Assembly (NCBI RefSeq): GCF_015352425.1
Contig: NZ_JADKNH010000002.1
Span: forward strand, 171,169-235,168
From: Fusibacter ferrireducens
Lineage (GTDB): Bacteria > Bacillota > Clostridia > Peptostreptococcales > Acidaminobacteraceae
Length of the DNA stretch: 64,000 nt
Direction of reading: 5' to 3'
Below, piece after piece: positions 1-9,130 of this stretch (positions are counted from its first letter, which is position 1; each line of letters begins with the position of its first letter). The position numbers were made by a program, and so were the translations under genes. The notes under the pieces were generated by a model that worked only from the letters and a program-made list of their open reading frames with translations, ran no database searches and had not been told where the DNA came from.

Positions 1-1070
1 GACTACGGTAGGCATGATACTGCTATCCTGCCATGCCCATGTGCCGGTTTTAGAGCCACCGATCAGCTCAGAGTCGCTAAGGTGCTGACCATAGGTAATG
101 CTTGCCGACGTTGGCCATGTGAGCACTTCCGGCGTTGCCTGATTGACTGTAAGGTTTACCTTCTGTGTTAAGGCCACACCAGACCAGTCATAGTTATCAA
201 CGTCATTTGGCGTAAACACCACATCATAACCGCTGTTGGCTACGGTAGGCATGATACTGCTATCCGTCCATGCCCATGTGCCGCTTTTGGAGCCACCGAT
301 CAGCTCAGAGTCACTAAGGCGCTGCCCGTAGGTAATGCTTGCCGACGTTGGCCATGTAACCGTTTCCGGCGTTGCTTGTTTGACTGTAAGGTTTATCTTC
401 TGTGTTAAAGCCACACCTGACCAGTCATAGTTATCAACGTCATTTGGTGTAAACACCACATCATAGCCGCTGTTGGCTACGGTAGGCATGATACTGCCAT
501 CCTGCCATGCCCATGTGCCGGTTTTGGAGCCACCGATCAGCTTAGAGTCACTAAGGCGCTGCCCGTAGGTAATGCTTGCCGACGTTGGCCATGTAACCGC
601 TTCCGGCGTTGCCTGATTGACTGTAAGGTTTACCTTCTGTGTTAAAGTCACACCTGACCAGTCGTAGCTATCCGTATCATTTGGCGTAAAAACTACATCA
701 TAGCCGCTGTTGGCTACGGTAGGCATGATACTGCTATCCTGCCATGCCCATGTGCCGGTTTTGGAGCCACCGATCAGCTTAGAGTCGCTAAGGTGCTGAC
801 CATAGGTAATGCTTGCCGACGTTGGCCATGTAACCGCTTCCGGCGTTGCCTGATTGACTGTAAGGTTTATCTTCTGTGTTAAGATCACACCGGACCAGTT
901 ATAGTTATCAACGTCATTTGGCGTAAACACCACATCATAACCGCTGTTGGCTACGGTAGGCATGATACTGCTATCCTTCCATGCCCATGTTCCGCTTTTG
1001 GAGCCACCGATCAGCTCAGAGTCGCTAAGGTGCTGTCCGTAGGTAATGCCCGCAGCAGAAGGCCAAATAA
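1..1070 (-). repeat. Five 237-bp in-frame tandem repeats
   Basis: The phrase TACGGTAGGCATGATACTG (or a one-base variant) recurs at 4, 241, 478, 715 and 952, an exact 237-bp period (79 codons). Units differ at a few percent of positions. They encode MBG/YDG-like Ig domains at the C-terminal end of the giant secreted protein. More copies may lie beyond the left edge. Confidence 0.95.
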
Positions 1071-4000
1071 CGTCGCTATTGCTAACAGTTATTTTTTTGA
1101 CGGTCAGATAAAAAGTTTTGGTGGCAAAAATACCCATGTGATCTGTGGCCTTTATGGATAATGAATAAGTTCCAGCAGGCGCAATGTTACCATCAATGGC
1201 CAGCTCCCCTGTATCAGGATTTATAGCTACGCCTGCCGGAATGGTTCCCTCTAAGCTATAAGTAATTGCTACGGAACCGGTGGCAGTGAAGGTACATGCT
1301 TCATTGGATTTTCTCTCGACAATCAAGCTGGTATTGGAATCTGTAAATTCTATATTTCCGACGAGCGTTATCATTTTTGATGCTGAGGTGCTCCAGCCCT
1401 TGCTATTGCGCGCCTGCACTTCAAAATCGTACGAAGTTCCGTTTGTAAGGTTGCTAAAGGTATGAGTGAGTCCGTTGCTTACCGCAGTCCAACTACTGCC
1501 GCCGTCCTTTGAAACTTGATACTCTGTAATGCTTGATCCCCCCGTATCCAAGGGTTCCGACCATTTCAGGAGAACATTTCCGTTCTTATCCGGTGTAGCG
1601 GTAAAATTTTGAGGTTTTGCAGGAACAGTAGCTAGATCAAATGACCCTGAAACGACTTCACCATCACCTGAGCGATTGCGTGCATTTACCTGAAACATTT
1701 GCTGGTCACCCCAGCTGATCACATCGAAATTGACATCCGTTTCTGTAAAGGTATAGCTGGTATGGTTTCCAGCAGATACAAACACCCCCATTGAGCCAAT
1801 ACATACCATGTATTCTGTAATTGTGCTGTCTCCCGAAAAATCAGGAGCCGCCCAAGTCAATGTGATACGCTTCTTATCGTCATCATCTCTGAAGGTGGTG
1901 ATGGCAAGGGTTTTAGGTCCACCCGGCTTGCGCCCTGAAATGTCTTCTATCGTTGCTTTAGCACCTTTTTCATCCCCCCTAACTGCCCGCACTACTAATG
2001 TATAGCTAAGACCGTTTTCCAGCCCAATGAACGTATATGTCAAATTGCTGCCAACATTTATCCAAGAACCTCCGTTATCACTTGAAACCTCATATCCAGT
2101 GATTCCATCGGCATTGCCAGTAGGAATATCCCATTGTAATATAATTTCCCGATTGCCGACACTGGTTTTAAGGTTTTGCGGCGCTGATGGTGCTAAACTG
2201 ATCAAATGCACAGGGAGTGCGCTTATCTGTTCTTCACTTACATTTTTGAGAACAGGCAGTTTTTGGGTATCAAAAAACCATGCAGAATCATTTGAAAACA
2301 AAGTACTGAAATAGTTTTCAGCTTGGATAGCTACTGTATTTATTGAGGTGCCATCTTTTCTGCTGCTGCCTTTTGGAGTTATCAGCATGCCTTCAAAGGC
2401 AACTTCCCCCTGAACTTGTGCATTCTGAACAAATCCTGCGACACGCCCGATATCTTCCGGACCACTTACACTGATATTCAGCGCTACGAGGTCATTAACT
2501 GAAAAGGTGTCAGTAATGTAGCCTACGGCGCCGCCTGTCTTGCTATTCGTTGCTTTAATCTCTCCAGTTGCAAAACAGTTGGTTACCGTACCATTAGCAG
2601 AAATTGTTCCCGCCACGCCGCCAATCTGTCCATAGCCTTGAATTGAACCGGTCGAATAGCAATTTTTGACACTGCCTCCAGATACTTCGCCCACCACACC
2701 ACCTTGAGACATCATGCCACCCTTAAGGTCGACAGCGGCATAACAATTACTTAGGTTGCCCTGACTCATGCCGCCTGCTACGCCGCCCACACTGGTGGTA
2801 AAATTTGCATTGATAATGCCCGTAACATAACATTCAGATATTGCACCTTTAACCGATCCCGCAATACCTCCTATGTTATACCGGGTAACTCCAGCGTCAA
2901 TCTGGACATTTTTCAGACCAATTTTTTTCACCTCGGCTCCTGAAGCAATAACACCAAACAGCCCCACATTGCTAATTGCTGTATTGGTAACTTTTAAATT
3001 GCTGATCGTTTTACCATTGCCATCGAACTTGGACTTAAAAGGAGCGTCATCGGAATTCCCAATAGGTGTCCAATCAGAAATCTCAGAAAGATCGATATCC
3101 GTTTCCAAGCGAAAATAAACGGTACTACTATATGCTTTTGCGTTAACTTGGCTTGCTAAAAAAACTAAATCCTCAGCACTTTTAATTTGATAGGGGGTGC
3201 CTATCGTACCATTGCCTGCAAGCTCAGTTACTCCAGTTTCTGTAAGAAGCATCGTCGTAAACACCGTAAAATGCTCCGCAGGCACTTCCAGCGTCCCTGT
3301 CTTCTGATCCACACTGGTGTCCATTCCCTTTGCTTCACTTAAGCTGTCGTCCATATGAAAGACTTTCAATTCCTGTGTGGGCATGGTGTCCTCTGTCACC
3401 ATAGGCATCTGTGCAAAGGAAACTCTTACTTCACCCTTGCTTGTATCTGGCTGAATCTCGTTGCCGTCTTCGTCGGTGATGGTGATGTCAAAGGAAATCA
3501 TCTCCGTTACTTTTTTTGTCGCATCCTGCTCATGAACCTCTCTGGTCACGGCATCCTCAATCTTTTTCTTATCTTCGGCATCGGTTATCTTCTTGGCATG
3601 AAGGACAGCCCATTCCGGGAACACATCTTTTTCCGCCTTGACGGTGATTCCAACGCCATCTATGATCGTGCTTTGGCTGAATACCCACTTGCCGCTGTCC
3701 TTAATCTGTACCTGAATCTGCGGCAGGTTTACGCTGTCTAGAAGAGTATAACCCTCTGGGAGAACTGGCTCATAGTAAAATACCGCCCCTGCATTAGCAG
3801 AATCAAAGGTATCCGCATTGCTGCGATCCTCATTGATTTGCCATGTGATATCCATTAGTGTCCGCTCTTGGGAGTTGAAATCTATGTGGATTGCAGAACC
3901 GGTCGTATTTGCTGCTAAAGGTACCTCGCCGTTGTCATTCTCTTGTGACTCTTCTGCATCATTTTCCGCTGTATCCGTTGAATAAACACGAAGTATTACG

Positions 4001-4242
4001 CTGAGCGTATCCGGCAGATCAATATCCGATTCCTTCGCGCCTACTAAAAGCTGCTGAGTGGCAATTTCCCCGGACAGTTCTTCAAAGTCCGTAATGGTTT
4101 CTACTTCCTGTGCATGGACAGCAACGCCATAGCTTGTAACCGGGTTCATCATCAAAGCTGCCAATATTACCGCTAACCATTTTTTTGCTCTTTTTTTAAC
4201 AGAGATACAATTTAGGCGTTCTGCAATTTGTTTTAGTTTCAT
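1..4242 (-). CDS. Giant secreted repeat protein: GLUG, FN3 and Ig-like repeats (3' end outside window)
   Basis: An open frame of 1414 codons runs from an ATG at 4242 off the window edge. GGAGG lies 5 bases upstream of the start. The N-terminus is a signal peptide (Lys/Arg-rich, then a hydrophobic stretch around residues 20-35, Ala-x-Ala-like end). Residues about 430-560 hold several GLUG-type units (VGGVAG...NCY). Three FN3 domains follow (about 684-955), then a cadherin-like/putative Ig domain (about 955-1050), then five near-identical 79-aa Ig-like repeats with ITYGQ.LSDS.L.GG. The protein is probably exported and cell-surface associated, for adhesion or matrix; the C-terminal anchor would lie outside the window. 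Function is inferred from domains only. The repeat part is richer in GC than its surroundings. Confidence 0.85.
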   Translation of the reverse strand, partial: MKLKQIAERLNCISVKKRAKKWLAVILAALMMNPVTSYGVAVHAQEVETITDFEELSGEIATQQLLVGAKESDIDLPDTLSVILRVYSTDTAENDAEESQENDNGEVPLAANTTGSAIHIDFNSQERTLMDITWQINEDRSNADTFDSANAGAVFYYEPVLPEGYTLLDSVNLPQIQVQIKDSGKWVFSQSTIIDGVGITVKAEKDVFPEWAVLHAKKITDAEDKKKIEDAVTREVHEQDATKKVTEMISFDITITDEDGNEIQPDTSKGEVRVSFAQMPMVTEDTMPTQELKVFHMDDSLSEAKGMDTSVDQKTGTLEVPAEHFTVFTTMLLTETGVTELAGNGTIGTPYQIKSAEDLVFLASQVNAKAYSSTVYFRLETDIDLSEISDWTPIGNSDDAPFKSKFDGNGKTISNLKVTNTAISNVGLFGVIASGAEVKKIGLKNVQIDAGVTRYNIGGIAGSVKGAISECYVTGIINANFTTSVGGVAGGMSQGNLSNCYAAVDLKGGMMSQGGVVGEVSGGSVKNCYSTGSIQGYGQIGGVAGTISANGTVTNCFATGEIKATNSKTGGAVGYITDTFSVNDLVALNISVSGPEDIGRVAGFVQNAQVQGEVAFEGMLITPKGSSRKDGTSINTVAIQAENYFSTLFSNDSAWFFDTQKLPVLKNVSEEQISALPVHLISLAPSAPQNLKTSVGNREIILQWDIPTGNADGITGYEVSSDNGGSWINVGSNLTYTFIGLENGLSYTLVVRAVRGDEKGAKATIEDISGRKPGGPKTLAITTFRDDDDKKRITLTWAAPDFSGDSTITEYMVCIGSMGVFVSAGNHTSYTFTETDVNFDVISWGDQQMFQVNARNRSGDGEVVSGSFDLATVPAKPQNFTATPDKNGNVLLKWSEPLDTGGSSITEYQVSKDGGSSWTAVSNGLTHTFSNLTNGTSYDFEVQARNSKGWSTSASKMITLVGNIEFTDSNTSLIVERKSNEACTFTATGSVAITYSLEGTIPAGVAINPDTGELAIDGNIAPAGTYSLSIKATDHMGIFATKTFYLTVKKITVSNSDVIWPSAAGITYGQHLSDSELIGGSKSGTWAWKDSSIMPTVANSGYDVVFTPNDVDNYNWSGVILTQKINLTVNQATPEAVTWPTSASITYGQHLSDSKLIGGSKTGTWAWQDSSIMPTVANSGYDVVFTPNDTDSYDWSGVTLTQKVNLTVNQATPEAVTWPTSASITYGQRLSDSKLIGGSKTGTWAWQDGSIMPTVANSGYDVVFTPNDVDNYDWSGVALTQKINLTVKQATPETVTWPTSASITYGQRLSDSELIGGSKSGTWAWTDSSIMPTVANSGYDVVFTPNDVDNYDWSGVALTQKVNLTVNQATPEVLTWPTSASITYGQHLSDSELIGGSKTGTWAWQDSSIMPTVV

Positions 4243-4328
4243 ATACACCTCCAATGCCAAATGCCACTTTTTTTAGTAGTACCAGATCTTACTATTAATA
4301 ATTCCATTTGTAATTACCTTCCGTTATC

Positions 4329-4796
4329 TTATAATGTTTCAATCCATTGAGCCTTTAAAGCAGCTACCTTTTTATAAATAGGATCATTATCCTTATAGTT
4401 ATGATCTATTGTAATTTTTTCGCCGTTACCTTTTATAAGAAGAGTTCCCGGACAATTGATTTGCACGCCTTCATCATAAGTGGAATAGCTGCCTGATAAC
4501 TTAAATTTATCAATATCGACATACTTAATAAGTGTAATATCTGGAAACCGCTCTTGAATTTCCGCTGGTTCCATGTTAAGAAAACTGTTGGGAAATGCTT
4601 CCCAGTATTCCATGTCATCTGTGTACATTAAGTTTGCCAAAAAACCAGGGTTTTCCGCCTTGAATTTTTTCTTAAGACTTCTGTTTGTATCCTTAACAAA
4701 ACCATCTGTTATCTTGACAGCAATGAGTCTATCCTCATAAAACACCACAAAGCCATCATGAGCAACATCCTGGCTTGCTAAAACTGTTTTTTCCAT
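4329..4796 (-). CDS. Hypothetical protein, 155 aa
   Basis: The ATG at 4796 is preceded by GAGGAGGT at 6 bases, so the start is well supported. The soluble, charged protein has no signal peptide or membrane segment, and I recognise no family. It ends 86 bases before the start of the giant secreted protein and follows another small gene on the same strand by 12 bases. The three probably share a transcript. Possibly a cytoplasmic partner of an export or surface locus, but that is only context. Confidence 0.7.
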   Translation of the reverse strand: MEKTVLASQDVAHDGFVVFYEDRLIAVKITDGFVKDTNRSLKKKFKAENPGFLANLMYTDDMEYWEAFPNSFLNMEPAEIQERFPDITLIKYVDIDKFKLSGSYSTYDEGVQINCPGTLLIKGNGEKITIDHNYKDNDPIYKKVAALKAQWIETL

Positions 4797-4808
4797 ATTG
4801 ATACCTCC

Positions 4809-5222
4809 TCACGGCTTATCCTTCAGTAGCCCCTTTTCCCCAAGCAGACCACTTAGGACTTCCCCAACCTCTCGCGTAGCACGGTTGAGGTCTATATTCT
4901 CCTTGTTTAGAACATCATACATACCATCAGTTAAGGCATTGCCCATCGCTTCTTTGGCAAAACCTTCCACACCGCTATATACGCGTGTTATTGTAATTGT
5001 TGTTCCGGTAACGGCCACCTGAACCAAATATTTGTCTACCGGTGGAAACTTGATACACCTCATGATGCCACTACCCTTTATTTCTGGAACACCAATTGAA
5101 TAGGTACCGTCTTTCATGATTTCATATAGCTCATCGTAGGTAAGTTTTTTGTTAGTCTTAACTTTGTCATACATTTTGATAGCATCTGTTGCACCTTGCT
5201 TAAATTTTTTTAAAAATCCCAT
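4809..5222 (-). CDS. Hypothetical protein, 137 aa
   Basis: I chose the ATG at 5222 (MGFLKKFKQG) because GGAGG lies 8 bases upstream; an upstream extension has no ribosome site. The N-terminus is basic and amphipathic, and the middle is predicted beta (VQVAVTGTTITITRVYSG). No family recognised. It lies between a TM2-domain gene and another hypothetical gene, all on the minus strand. Confidence 0.65.
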   Translation of the reverse strand: MGFLKKFKQGATDAIKMYDKVKTNKKLTYDELYEIMKDGTYSIGVPEIKGSGIMRCIKFPPVDKYLVQVAVTGTTITITRVYSGVEGFAKEAMGNALTDGMYDVLNKENIDLNRATREVGEVLSGLLGEKGLLKDKP

Positions 5223-5269
5223 GTTAAAATCCTCCATTATAAAATAATTAGTTTGTTTTTTCTGTATTT

Positions 5270-5497
5270 TCACCGCTGAAGCAAAACGCCATCTTTATCA
5301 TTAAACTGATCGGTGGCGATCATAATTGCATCCACCAGACACCCAATACCTAACAGGCCTAAGGTAAATAAGTATAATATCCCCCTTCCTATGCGGCCCA
5401 CATAGAAATAATGCGCACCAAAAAAACCAAAAAAAATGCAAAGAATAAGAGCCACATCTCTTTTTTTGGTACTTGTTTTACTTTCATCACCTTCCAA
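5270..5497 (-). CDS. TM2-domain membrane protein, 75 aa
   Basis: The sequence shows the TM2 signature: two hydrophobic helices (LILCIFFGFFGAHYFYVG and GILYLFTLGLLGIGCLVDA) joined by RIGRG, with the conserved G-HYFYVGR turn and the D that follows helix 2. TM2 proteins are small inner-membrane proteins of unknown role. The start is a TTG at 5497 with GGGG 7 bases upstream; the frame closes with TGA seven codons further upstream, so there is little alternative. Confidence 0.8.
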   Translation of the reverse strand: MEGDESKTSTKKRDVALILCIFFGFFGAHYFYVGRIGRGILYLFTLGLLGIGCLVDAIMIATDQFNDKDGVLLQR

Positions 5498-5650
5498 ATC
5501 GTCATCCCCTTTCTTACTTCATTTATGTGTCTTAGCTGTCCTAAAAAGGATCAGAAAAAGCTGTCTGTTATTAAAAACAAATTGTTTTCTAATTCTTACA
5601 GAATCCAAACACCTTAATATTACGATTTAATAGAAAGTTATTCAATGAAG

Positions 5651-5680
5651 TCGATATAAAACACATCTTTTCGATGTAAA
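5651..5680. promoter_or_regulatory. Possible LytTR-type direct repeat upstream of the response regulator
   Basis: TCGATATAAA (5651-5660) and TCGATGTAAA (5671-5680) form a direct repeat with a 20-bp step, about 115 bases before the regulator start. LytTR regulators bind direct repeats about two helical turns apart, so autoregulation is possible. No convincing -35/-10 pair could be fixed between here and the gene. Confidence 0.3.
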
Positions 5681-5793
5681 AAAAACGTTGAACCTACAAA
5701 AATAGACTTGACCAAATATTTCATAGAAAAATTGACAAAAATATGTTAATCTAATCGTGAATTATTATATTGCAGAATGGAGGAATACGTACA

Positions 5794-6522
5794 TTGAATA
5801 TTGGTATCTGCGATGATCTATGCTCAGATCTAGTGCTTTTGGAAGAATATATCTTGCTTTATATGAATACACATAATATTGACTGCACGATATATAAATT
5901 TGAAAGCGGTGATAATCTGTTAGCAGATTTAAAATATACACAGTATGACATCTTGTTTCTGGATATTTATATGCAAGGGAAAAATGGCATAGAAATAGCC
6001 CGCACCATAAGGAATGCAGGTTTGGAATGCATCATTATTTTTACCACTACAAGTCCAGATCACGCTTTAGATGGGTTTGAAGTTGGGGCAGTACATTATC
6101 TGATAAAACCACTGAACTATGAAAATGTGCAAAGTGGTTTAGCGCGTTGTAGTCAGATATTTGAACAATCCAGACAGTACATAGAGGTAAAATCAGGAAG
6201 AACAATTTTGCGCATTATTTTGAAAGATTTGATTTTTGCTGAGGTGTACGGCAACACCCTATTGATTCATACTGTTTCCACAGTAGTCAAGACCTATGTA
6301 TCACTGGATGCGTTCATAAAGCTTCTACCTGCGGAAAATTTTCTGCGCTGTCATAGAAGTTATGTTGTCAATATGAATTTTATCGCGTCTCAGGAGGGCT
6401 CAGACTTTGTTCTAAAAGATGGTGCGATAATCCCGATTCCAAAAAAAGACAGGCAGCTGATGAGACAAAAATACTCTGACTATCTGTTTAGCAGAGTAAG
6501 GAGGCGGAGCCGTGTTTACTGA
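5794..6522 (+). CDS. LytTR-family response regulator (AgrA-like)
   Basis: An N-terminal receiver domain (about residues 1-120) has the acidic pair in NIGICDD, the phosphoacceptor Asp in ILFLDIYM (about residue 56) and the conserved Lys in YLIKPL. A C-terminal LytTR DNA-binding domain follows (about 130-235, FLRCHRSYVVN motif). I chose the TTG at 5794 because GGAGG lies 10 bases upstream and the receiver begins right after it. The gene overlaps the sensor kinase by 11 bases, so the two are co-translated. Its targets are unknown; no agrB or agrD is nearby. Confidence 0.9.
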   Translation: MNIGICDDLCSDLVLLEEYILLYMNTHNIDCTIYKFESGDNLLADLKYTQYDILFLDIYMQGKNGIEIARTIRNAGLECIIIFTTTSPDHALDGFEVGAVHYLIKPLNYENVQSGLARCSQIFEQSRQYIEVKSGRTILRIILKDLIFAEVYGNTLLIHTVSTVVKTYVSLDAFIKLLPAENFLRCHRSYVVNMNFIASQEGSDFVLKDGAIIPIPKKDRQLMRQKYSDYLFSRVRRRSRVY

Positions 6523-7834
6523 TAGCATAAATTTTATATATATCGTCATTTTTATAGCACCTTTTGCCGTGCTCCGATTTTATCCATTTCTGGATAAGCT
6601 CCGAATTTCTGTTAAGACACTTTTGCTGCTCTATTTTGTACTCATCTTAGTTCAGGCCAGCCTTTTTTGTTTCGCTACACGTCAACCTTTTTGGGATTTA
6701 TCTATGACCCAACGCTATCAGCTGACATTTTCCATTTTTAATTCGATATTATCCTTTTTTCTGGTCCGTGAAAAAATAGTAAAACAGATATTTGTTTGGG
6801 GCATTGCATTTTCACTGGCTGGATTCATTATGACAAACGCAAATTTTGTGGAAAGCCTGTTCTTTGCAAGATTCACAGATTCTGTTCCTTATTATACGTT
6901 TACTAATATCATCTCAGCTTTGCAAATTATCATCATTTTTCCTTTTGCAATTAAACATATGAAACAGAATGTTAGACCCGCATTGCAAATTGCCTCCGGA
7001 AAGTCATGGCATATCGTTTGGATTATTTTTATTCTTCTTTACAGCGGAACATTCCTTACAACAGGCGGTTTGGGGTTTGATCGTTCAGATACGCTTTATG
7101 ACTATCTGATTAGAATATTTTGTTTTGGAAGTATAATCGGGAGCAGTGTAATTTTTTCCGTAGCACTGAAACAAACTGGAGAAAATATCCATCTGGAAGA
7201 AAAAGCTAACTTAAGCGAGCGACAGCTTGCATTGGAACGTGAATACTTTCAGGCGATTGTAGCGCATATAGATGAAACGAAAGCTGCACGACACGATCTA
7301 CGACACCACCTGACTCTGCTTCAAGCGTATTCAGCTGAGGGCAAAAAGCAGGAGCTTGAGGACTACATCGGTCAGTATCTGCAAACCGTTGCGGAAGATT
7401 CCACAATCATACTTTGTAAGAATTATGCAGTCGATACTATCGTCCGCCATTATATAGAGAAGTCTAAACGTGCAGGCATACAGGCTGATGTTCTACTAAA
7501 CCTTCCAGAGAAAATTACAATTGCAGAAAGTGATCTGTGTGTTGTTTTCGGAAACTTGCTTGAAAACTCATTGGAAGCATGTACTCGTCAAAAAACAGGA
7601 GAAAAATTCATCACTGTTAGTGCCGCATTGGTGGGAGAATATATCATTATAACCATAGATAACAGTTATGAAGGTTCCATTTTAAAAGAAAATGATGTCT
7701 TCCTTTCTTCAAAGCGGGACGGAAAAGGTATTGGTATTACTTCTGTTCAGGCAGTATCTGATAAATATTACGGAGAGGTAAAGTTTGAGTTTTCAGATCA
7801 AATATTTCGTTCATCTGTTATGTTGAAACAGTAA
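6512..7834 (+). CDS. GHKL sensor histidine kinase, AgrC-like
   Basis: The N-terminal half (about residues 1-215) has six or more hydrophobic membrane segments. After a coiled linker comes the histidine box ARHDLRHHL (His near residue 260) and a HATPase_c_5-type domain with N-box NLLENSLEAC and the G-box GKGIGITSV. This is the layout of peptide-sensing AgrC/ComD/FsrC kinases. The start is GTG at 6512 behind AAGGAGG, inside the end of the response regulator gene. It presumably phosphorylates that regulator. The ligand is unknown, and the pair is an orphan with respect to any obvious autoinducer gene. Confidence 0.9.
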   Translation: MFTDSINFIYIVIFIAPFAVLRFYPFLDKLRISVKTLLLLYFVLILVQASLFCFATRQPFWDLSMTQRYQLTFSIFNSILSFFLVREKIVKQIFVWGIAFSLAGFIMTNANFVESLFFARFTDSVPYYTFTNIISALQIIIIFPFAIKHMKQNVRPALQIASGKSWHIVWIIFILLYSGTFLTTGGLGFDRSDTLYDYLIRIFCFGSIIGSSVIFSVALKQTGENIHLEEKANLSERQLALEREYFQAIVAHIDETKAARHDLRHHLTLLQAYSAEGKKQELEDYIGQYLQTVAEDSTIILCKNYAVDTIVRHYIEKSKRAGIQADVLLNLPEKITIAESDLCVVFGNLLENSLEACTRQKTGEKFITVSAALVGEYIIITIDNSYEGSILKENDVFLSSKRDGKGIGITSVQAVSDKYYGEVKFEFSDQIFRSSVMLKQ

Positions 7835-7843
7835 CATAATAAG

Positions 7844-7872
7844 AAAATTACGTAAGATACAAGTAATTTTTT
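7844..7872 (+). terminator. Weak intrinsic terminator after the two-component genes
   Basis: AAAATTAC (7844-7851) pairs with GTAATTTT (7863-7870) and is followed by a T-run. The stem is short and AT-rich, but its position 9 bases after the kinase stop fits. Confidence 0.5.
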
Positions 7873-7930
7873 GCCAAGTAAAATATAAGGATATTTATTA
7901 AATATCTACTCCCGCTAAAGCGCCCTTTAC

Positions 7931-8077
7931 TTATTGAACTGAACTCGCAAAAACGGACATTGCAAAAGAACAAAGAACTACAATCACCCCGCTTCTTCTT
8001 GGTAAAAAATTTGATATCAGCCTCATCAGTTGCTCAAGCTCTTGGAGCACTGATCCATACATAAATAGTTTTGACAT
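7931..8077 (-). CDS. Possible small hydrophobic peptide, 48 aa
   Basis: The ATG at 8077 has AGAGGG 8 bases upstream. The product begins MSKLFMYGSVLQEL, carries PRR at its centre and a hydrophobic C-terminal third (VIVVLCSFAMSVFASS). It converges on the agrC-like kinase and lies just downstream of a strong minus-strand hairpin with a T-run, so expression could depend on read-through. It lacks the features of AgrD. It could be a membrane-active peptide or a chance frame. Confidence 0.3.
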   Translation of the reverse strand: MSKLFMYGSVLQELEQLMRLISNFLPRRSGVIVVLCSFAMSVFASSVQ

Positions 8078-8111
8078 TTCATTTTCCCTCTCTTTCTCTG
8101 GTTTTGGGTAT

Positions 8112-8161
8112 AAAAAAAACGACAAGCTCATAGGTCAGTTTGATTAACCTATCACTTGCCG
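8112..8161 (-). terminator. Strong intrinsic terminator of the XRE operon
   Basis: On the minus strand CGGCAAGTGATAGGT (8161 down) pairs with ACCTATGAGCTTGTCG and runs straight into eight T residues (plus-strand A-run 8112-8119). It lies about 80 bases after the last gene of the XRE operon. Confidence 0.8.
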
Positions 8162-8241
8162 TTTAATCCTCAAGTTACCGTTTATAGTTTTAGAACATTA
8201 TAAATATATTGATCTGCAAATTACGTATAGATTGCTTCGGA

Positions 8242-8427
8242 TTATCTATCTCTCCAATACCCTAGATGATTAATTTCAAGAATATTATTGGGTGGAATTT
8301 GTATATTATTTTTAATCAATAGGACATTTTCACTTGGTTTACCAAAGTCAGTCCAATATGCCTTTGGCAAATAATTCAGAACCTTGTCCTCATCACTTTG
8401 GTCATCATCACTGTCATAAATTATCAT
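8242..8427 (-). CDS. Hypothetical protein, 61 aa
   Basis: Starts at ATG 8427 with GAGAG just upstream, 41 bases after the membrane-protein gene and 80 bases before a strong terminator, so it is probably the third gene of the XRE operon. The N-terminus is very acidic (DSDDDQSDED) and there is no membrane segment. No family recognised; it could be the remnant of a longer gene. Confidence 0.45.
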   Translation of the reverse strand: MIIYDSDDDQSDEDKVLNYLPKAYWTDFGKPSENVLLIKNNIQIPPNNILEINHLGYWRDR

Positions 8428-8468
8428 CTCTCAATTCGCCTCAAGAGGCTGAGTGCATAGGGGTATGC

Positions 8469-8915
8469 TCATAGTCTCTTATTTAGATTATTAAAAACTA
8501 TAATCCCACAGCTATACTGGAAAACAAGCATTATGATCAATCCGAAAACAACATATTTTGAAAATGGCATAAAATACCCAAGTACACTCAGTATGGAAAA
8601 TACTATTATCAAGAAGCAAAAAACGCCTAGCATGATACGATAAGTTATACAACCGCTTTTATCTCTGAGCATAATCTTTCTTTCATCGGACATCTCAATT
8701 TTTTCCTGTTTCAATCTTTTTTCATACTCAATCTGATTTTCAGGCTTTGACCAATGTATAAATCTCAAAATCATTACGAGTCCAGGACCAATCCCCGCTC
8801 CCCCTAGTCCCCATAAAATACCTTCAAGCTTGAATTCTGTAATTAGAGCAATTGAAATACATACAATTCCAAATAAGGTATAACCGATCCCAACATATAT
8901 ATCTGACTTTTTCAT
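8469..8915 (-). CDS. Four-helix membrane protein in XRE operon, 148 aa
   Basis: Two pairs of hydrophobic segments (about residues 5-50 and 92-142) flank a charged cytoplasmic-looking loop rich in Lys/Glu (KPENQIEYEKRLKQEK). The start overlaps the XRE regulator stop by 4 bases, showing translational coupling. Small XRE regulator plus short multi-helix membrane protein is a common gram-positive pair of unclear role, possibly envelope stress or self-protection. The substrate is unknown. Confidence 0.75.
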   Translation of the reverse strand: MKKSDIYVGIGYTLFGIVCISIALITEFKLEGILWGLGGAGIGPGLVMILRFIHWSKPENQIEYEKRLKQEKIEMSDERKIMLRDKSGCITYRIMLGVFCFLIIVFSILSVLGYFMPFSKYVVFGLIIMLVFQYSCGIIVFNNLNKRL

Positions 8916-9115
8916 ACTTCTTCCTCCTCATAAATAAAAATTTCTTCAATGCTCAGCTCAAAATATCGAGCAATTTTAAAAGCTAAAATGATTGATGGAT
9001 TGTATCGTCCATTTTCTAAAGAGCCTATTGTCTGTCTTGAGACTTCAAGCGCAGAGGCTAGATCTTCTTGTTTGATACCCTTCGCTTTTCGAATTTCTTC
9101 TAATCGGTTTTTCAA
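8912..9115 (-). CDS. XRE-family transcriptional regulator, 67 aa
   Basis: The whole protein is one HTH_3 domain: RKAKGIKQEDLASALEVSRQTIGSLENGRYNPS, then a short hydrophobic helix and an acidic tail (IEEIFIYEEEEV). It belongs to the YgzD/YozG type of minimal XRE regulators. It is the first gene of an operon whose promoter is flanked by a long inverted repeat, so it probably represses itself. Confidence 0.92.
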   Translation of the reverse strand: MKNRLEEIRKAKGIKQEDLASALEVSRQTIGSLENGRYNPSIILAFKIARYFELSIEEIFIYEEEEV

Positions 9116-9130
9116 ATCTACACCCCTTTC

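Noticed and set aside
1-1070. CRISPR array
   Set aside because: The repeats are 237 bp, in frame, without unique spacers; they are protein-coding tandem repeats.
5411-5630. Plus-strand open frames over the TM2 gene
   Set aside because: They lack ribosome sites and overlap the TM2-domain gene on the other strand.
5732-5760. Promoter for the LytTR regulator
   Set aside because: TTGACA is present at 5732-5737 but no acceptable -10 lies 16-18 bases downstream.
7931-8077. AgrD-type autoinducer precursor next to the agrC-like kinase
   Set aside because: No thiolactone Cys context, no acidic C-terminal tail after the core, opposite strand, and no agrB. Kept only as a possible small peptide.
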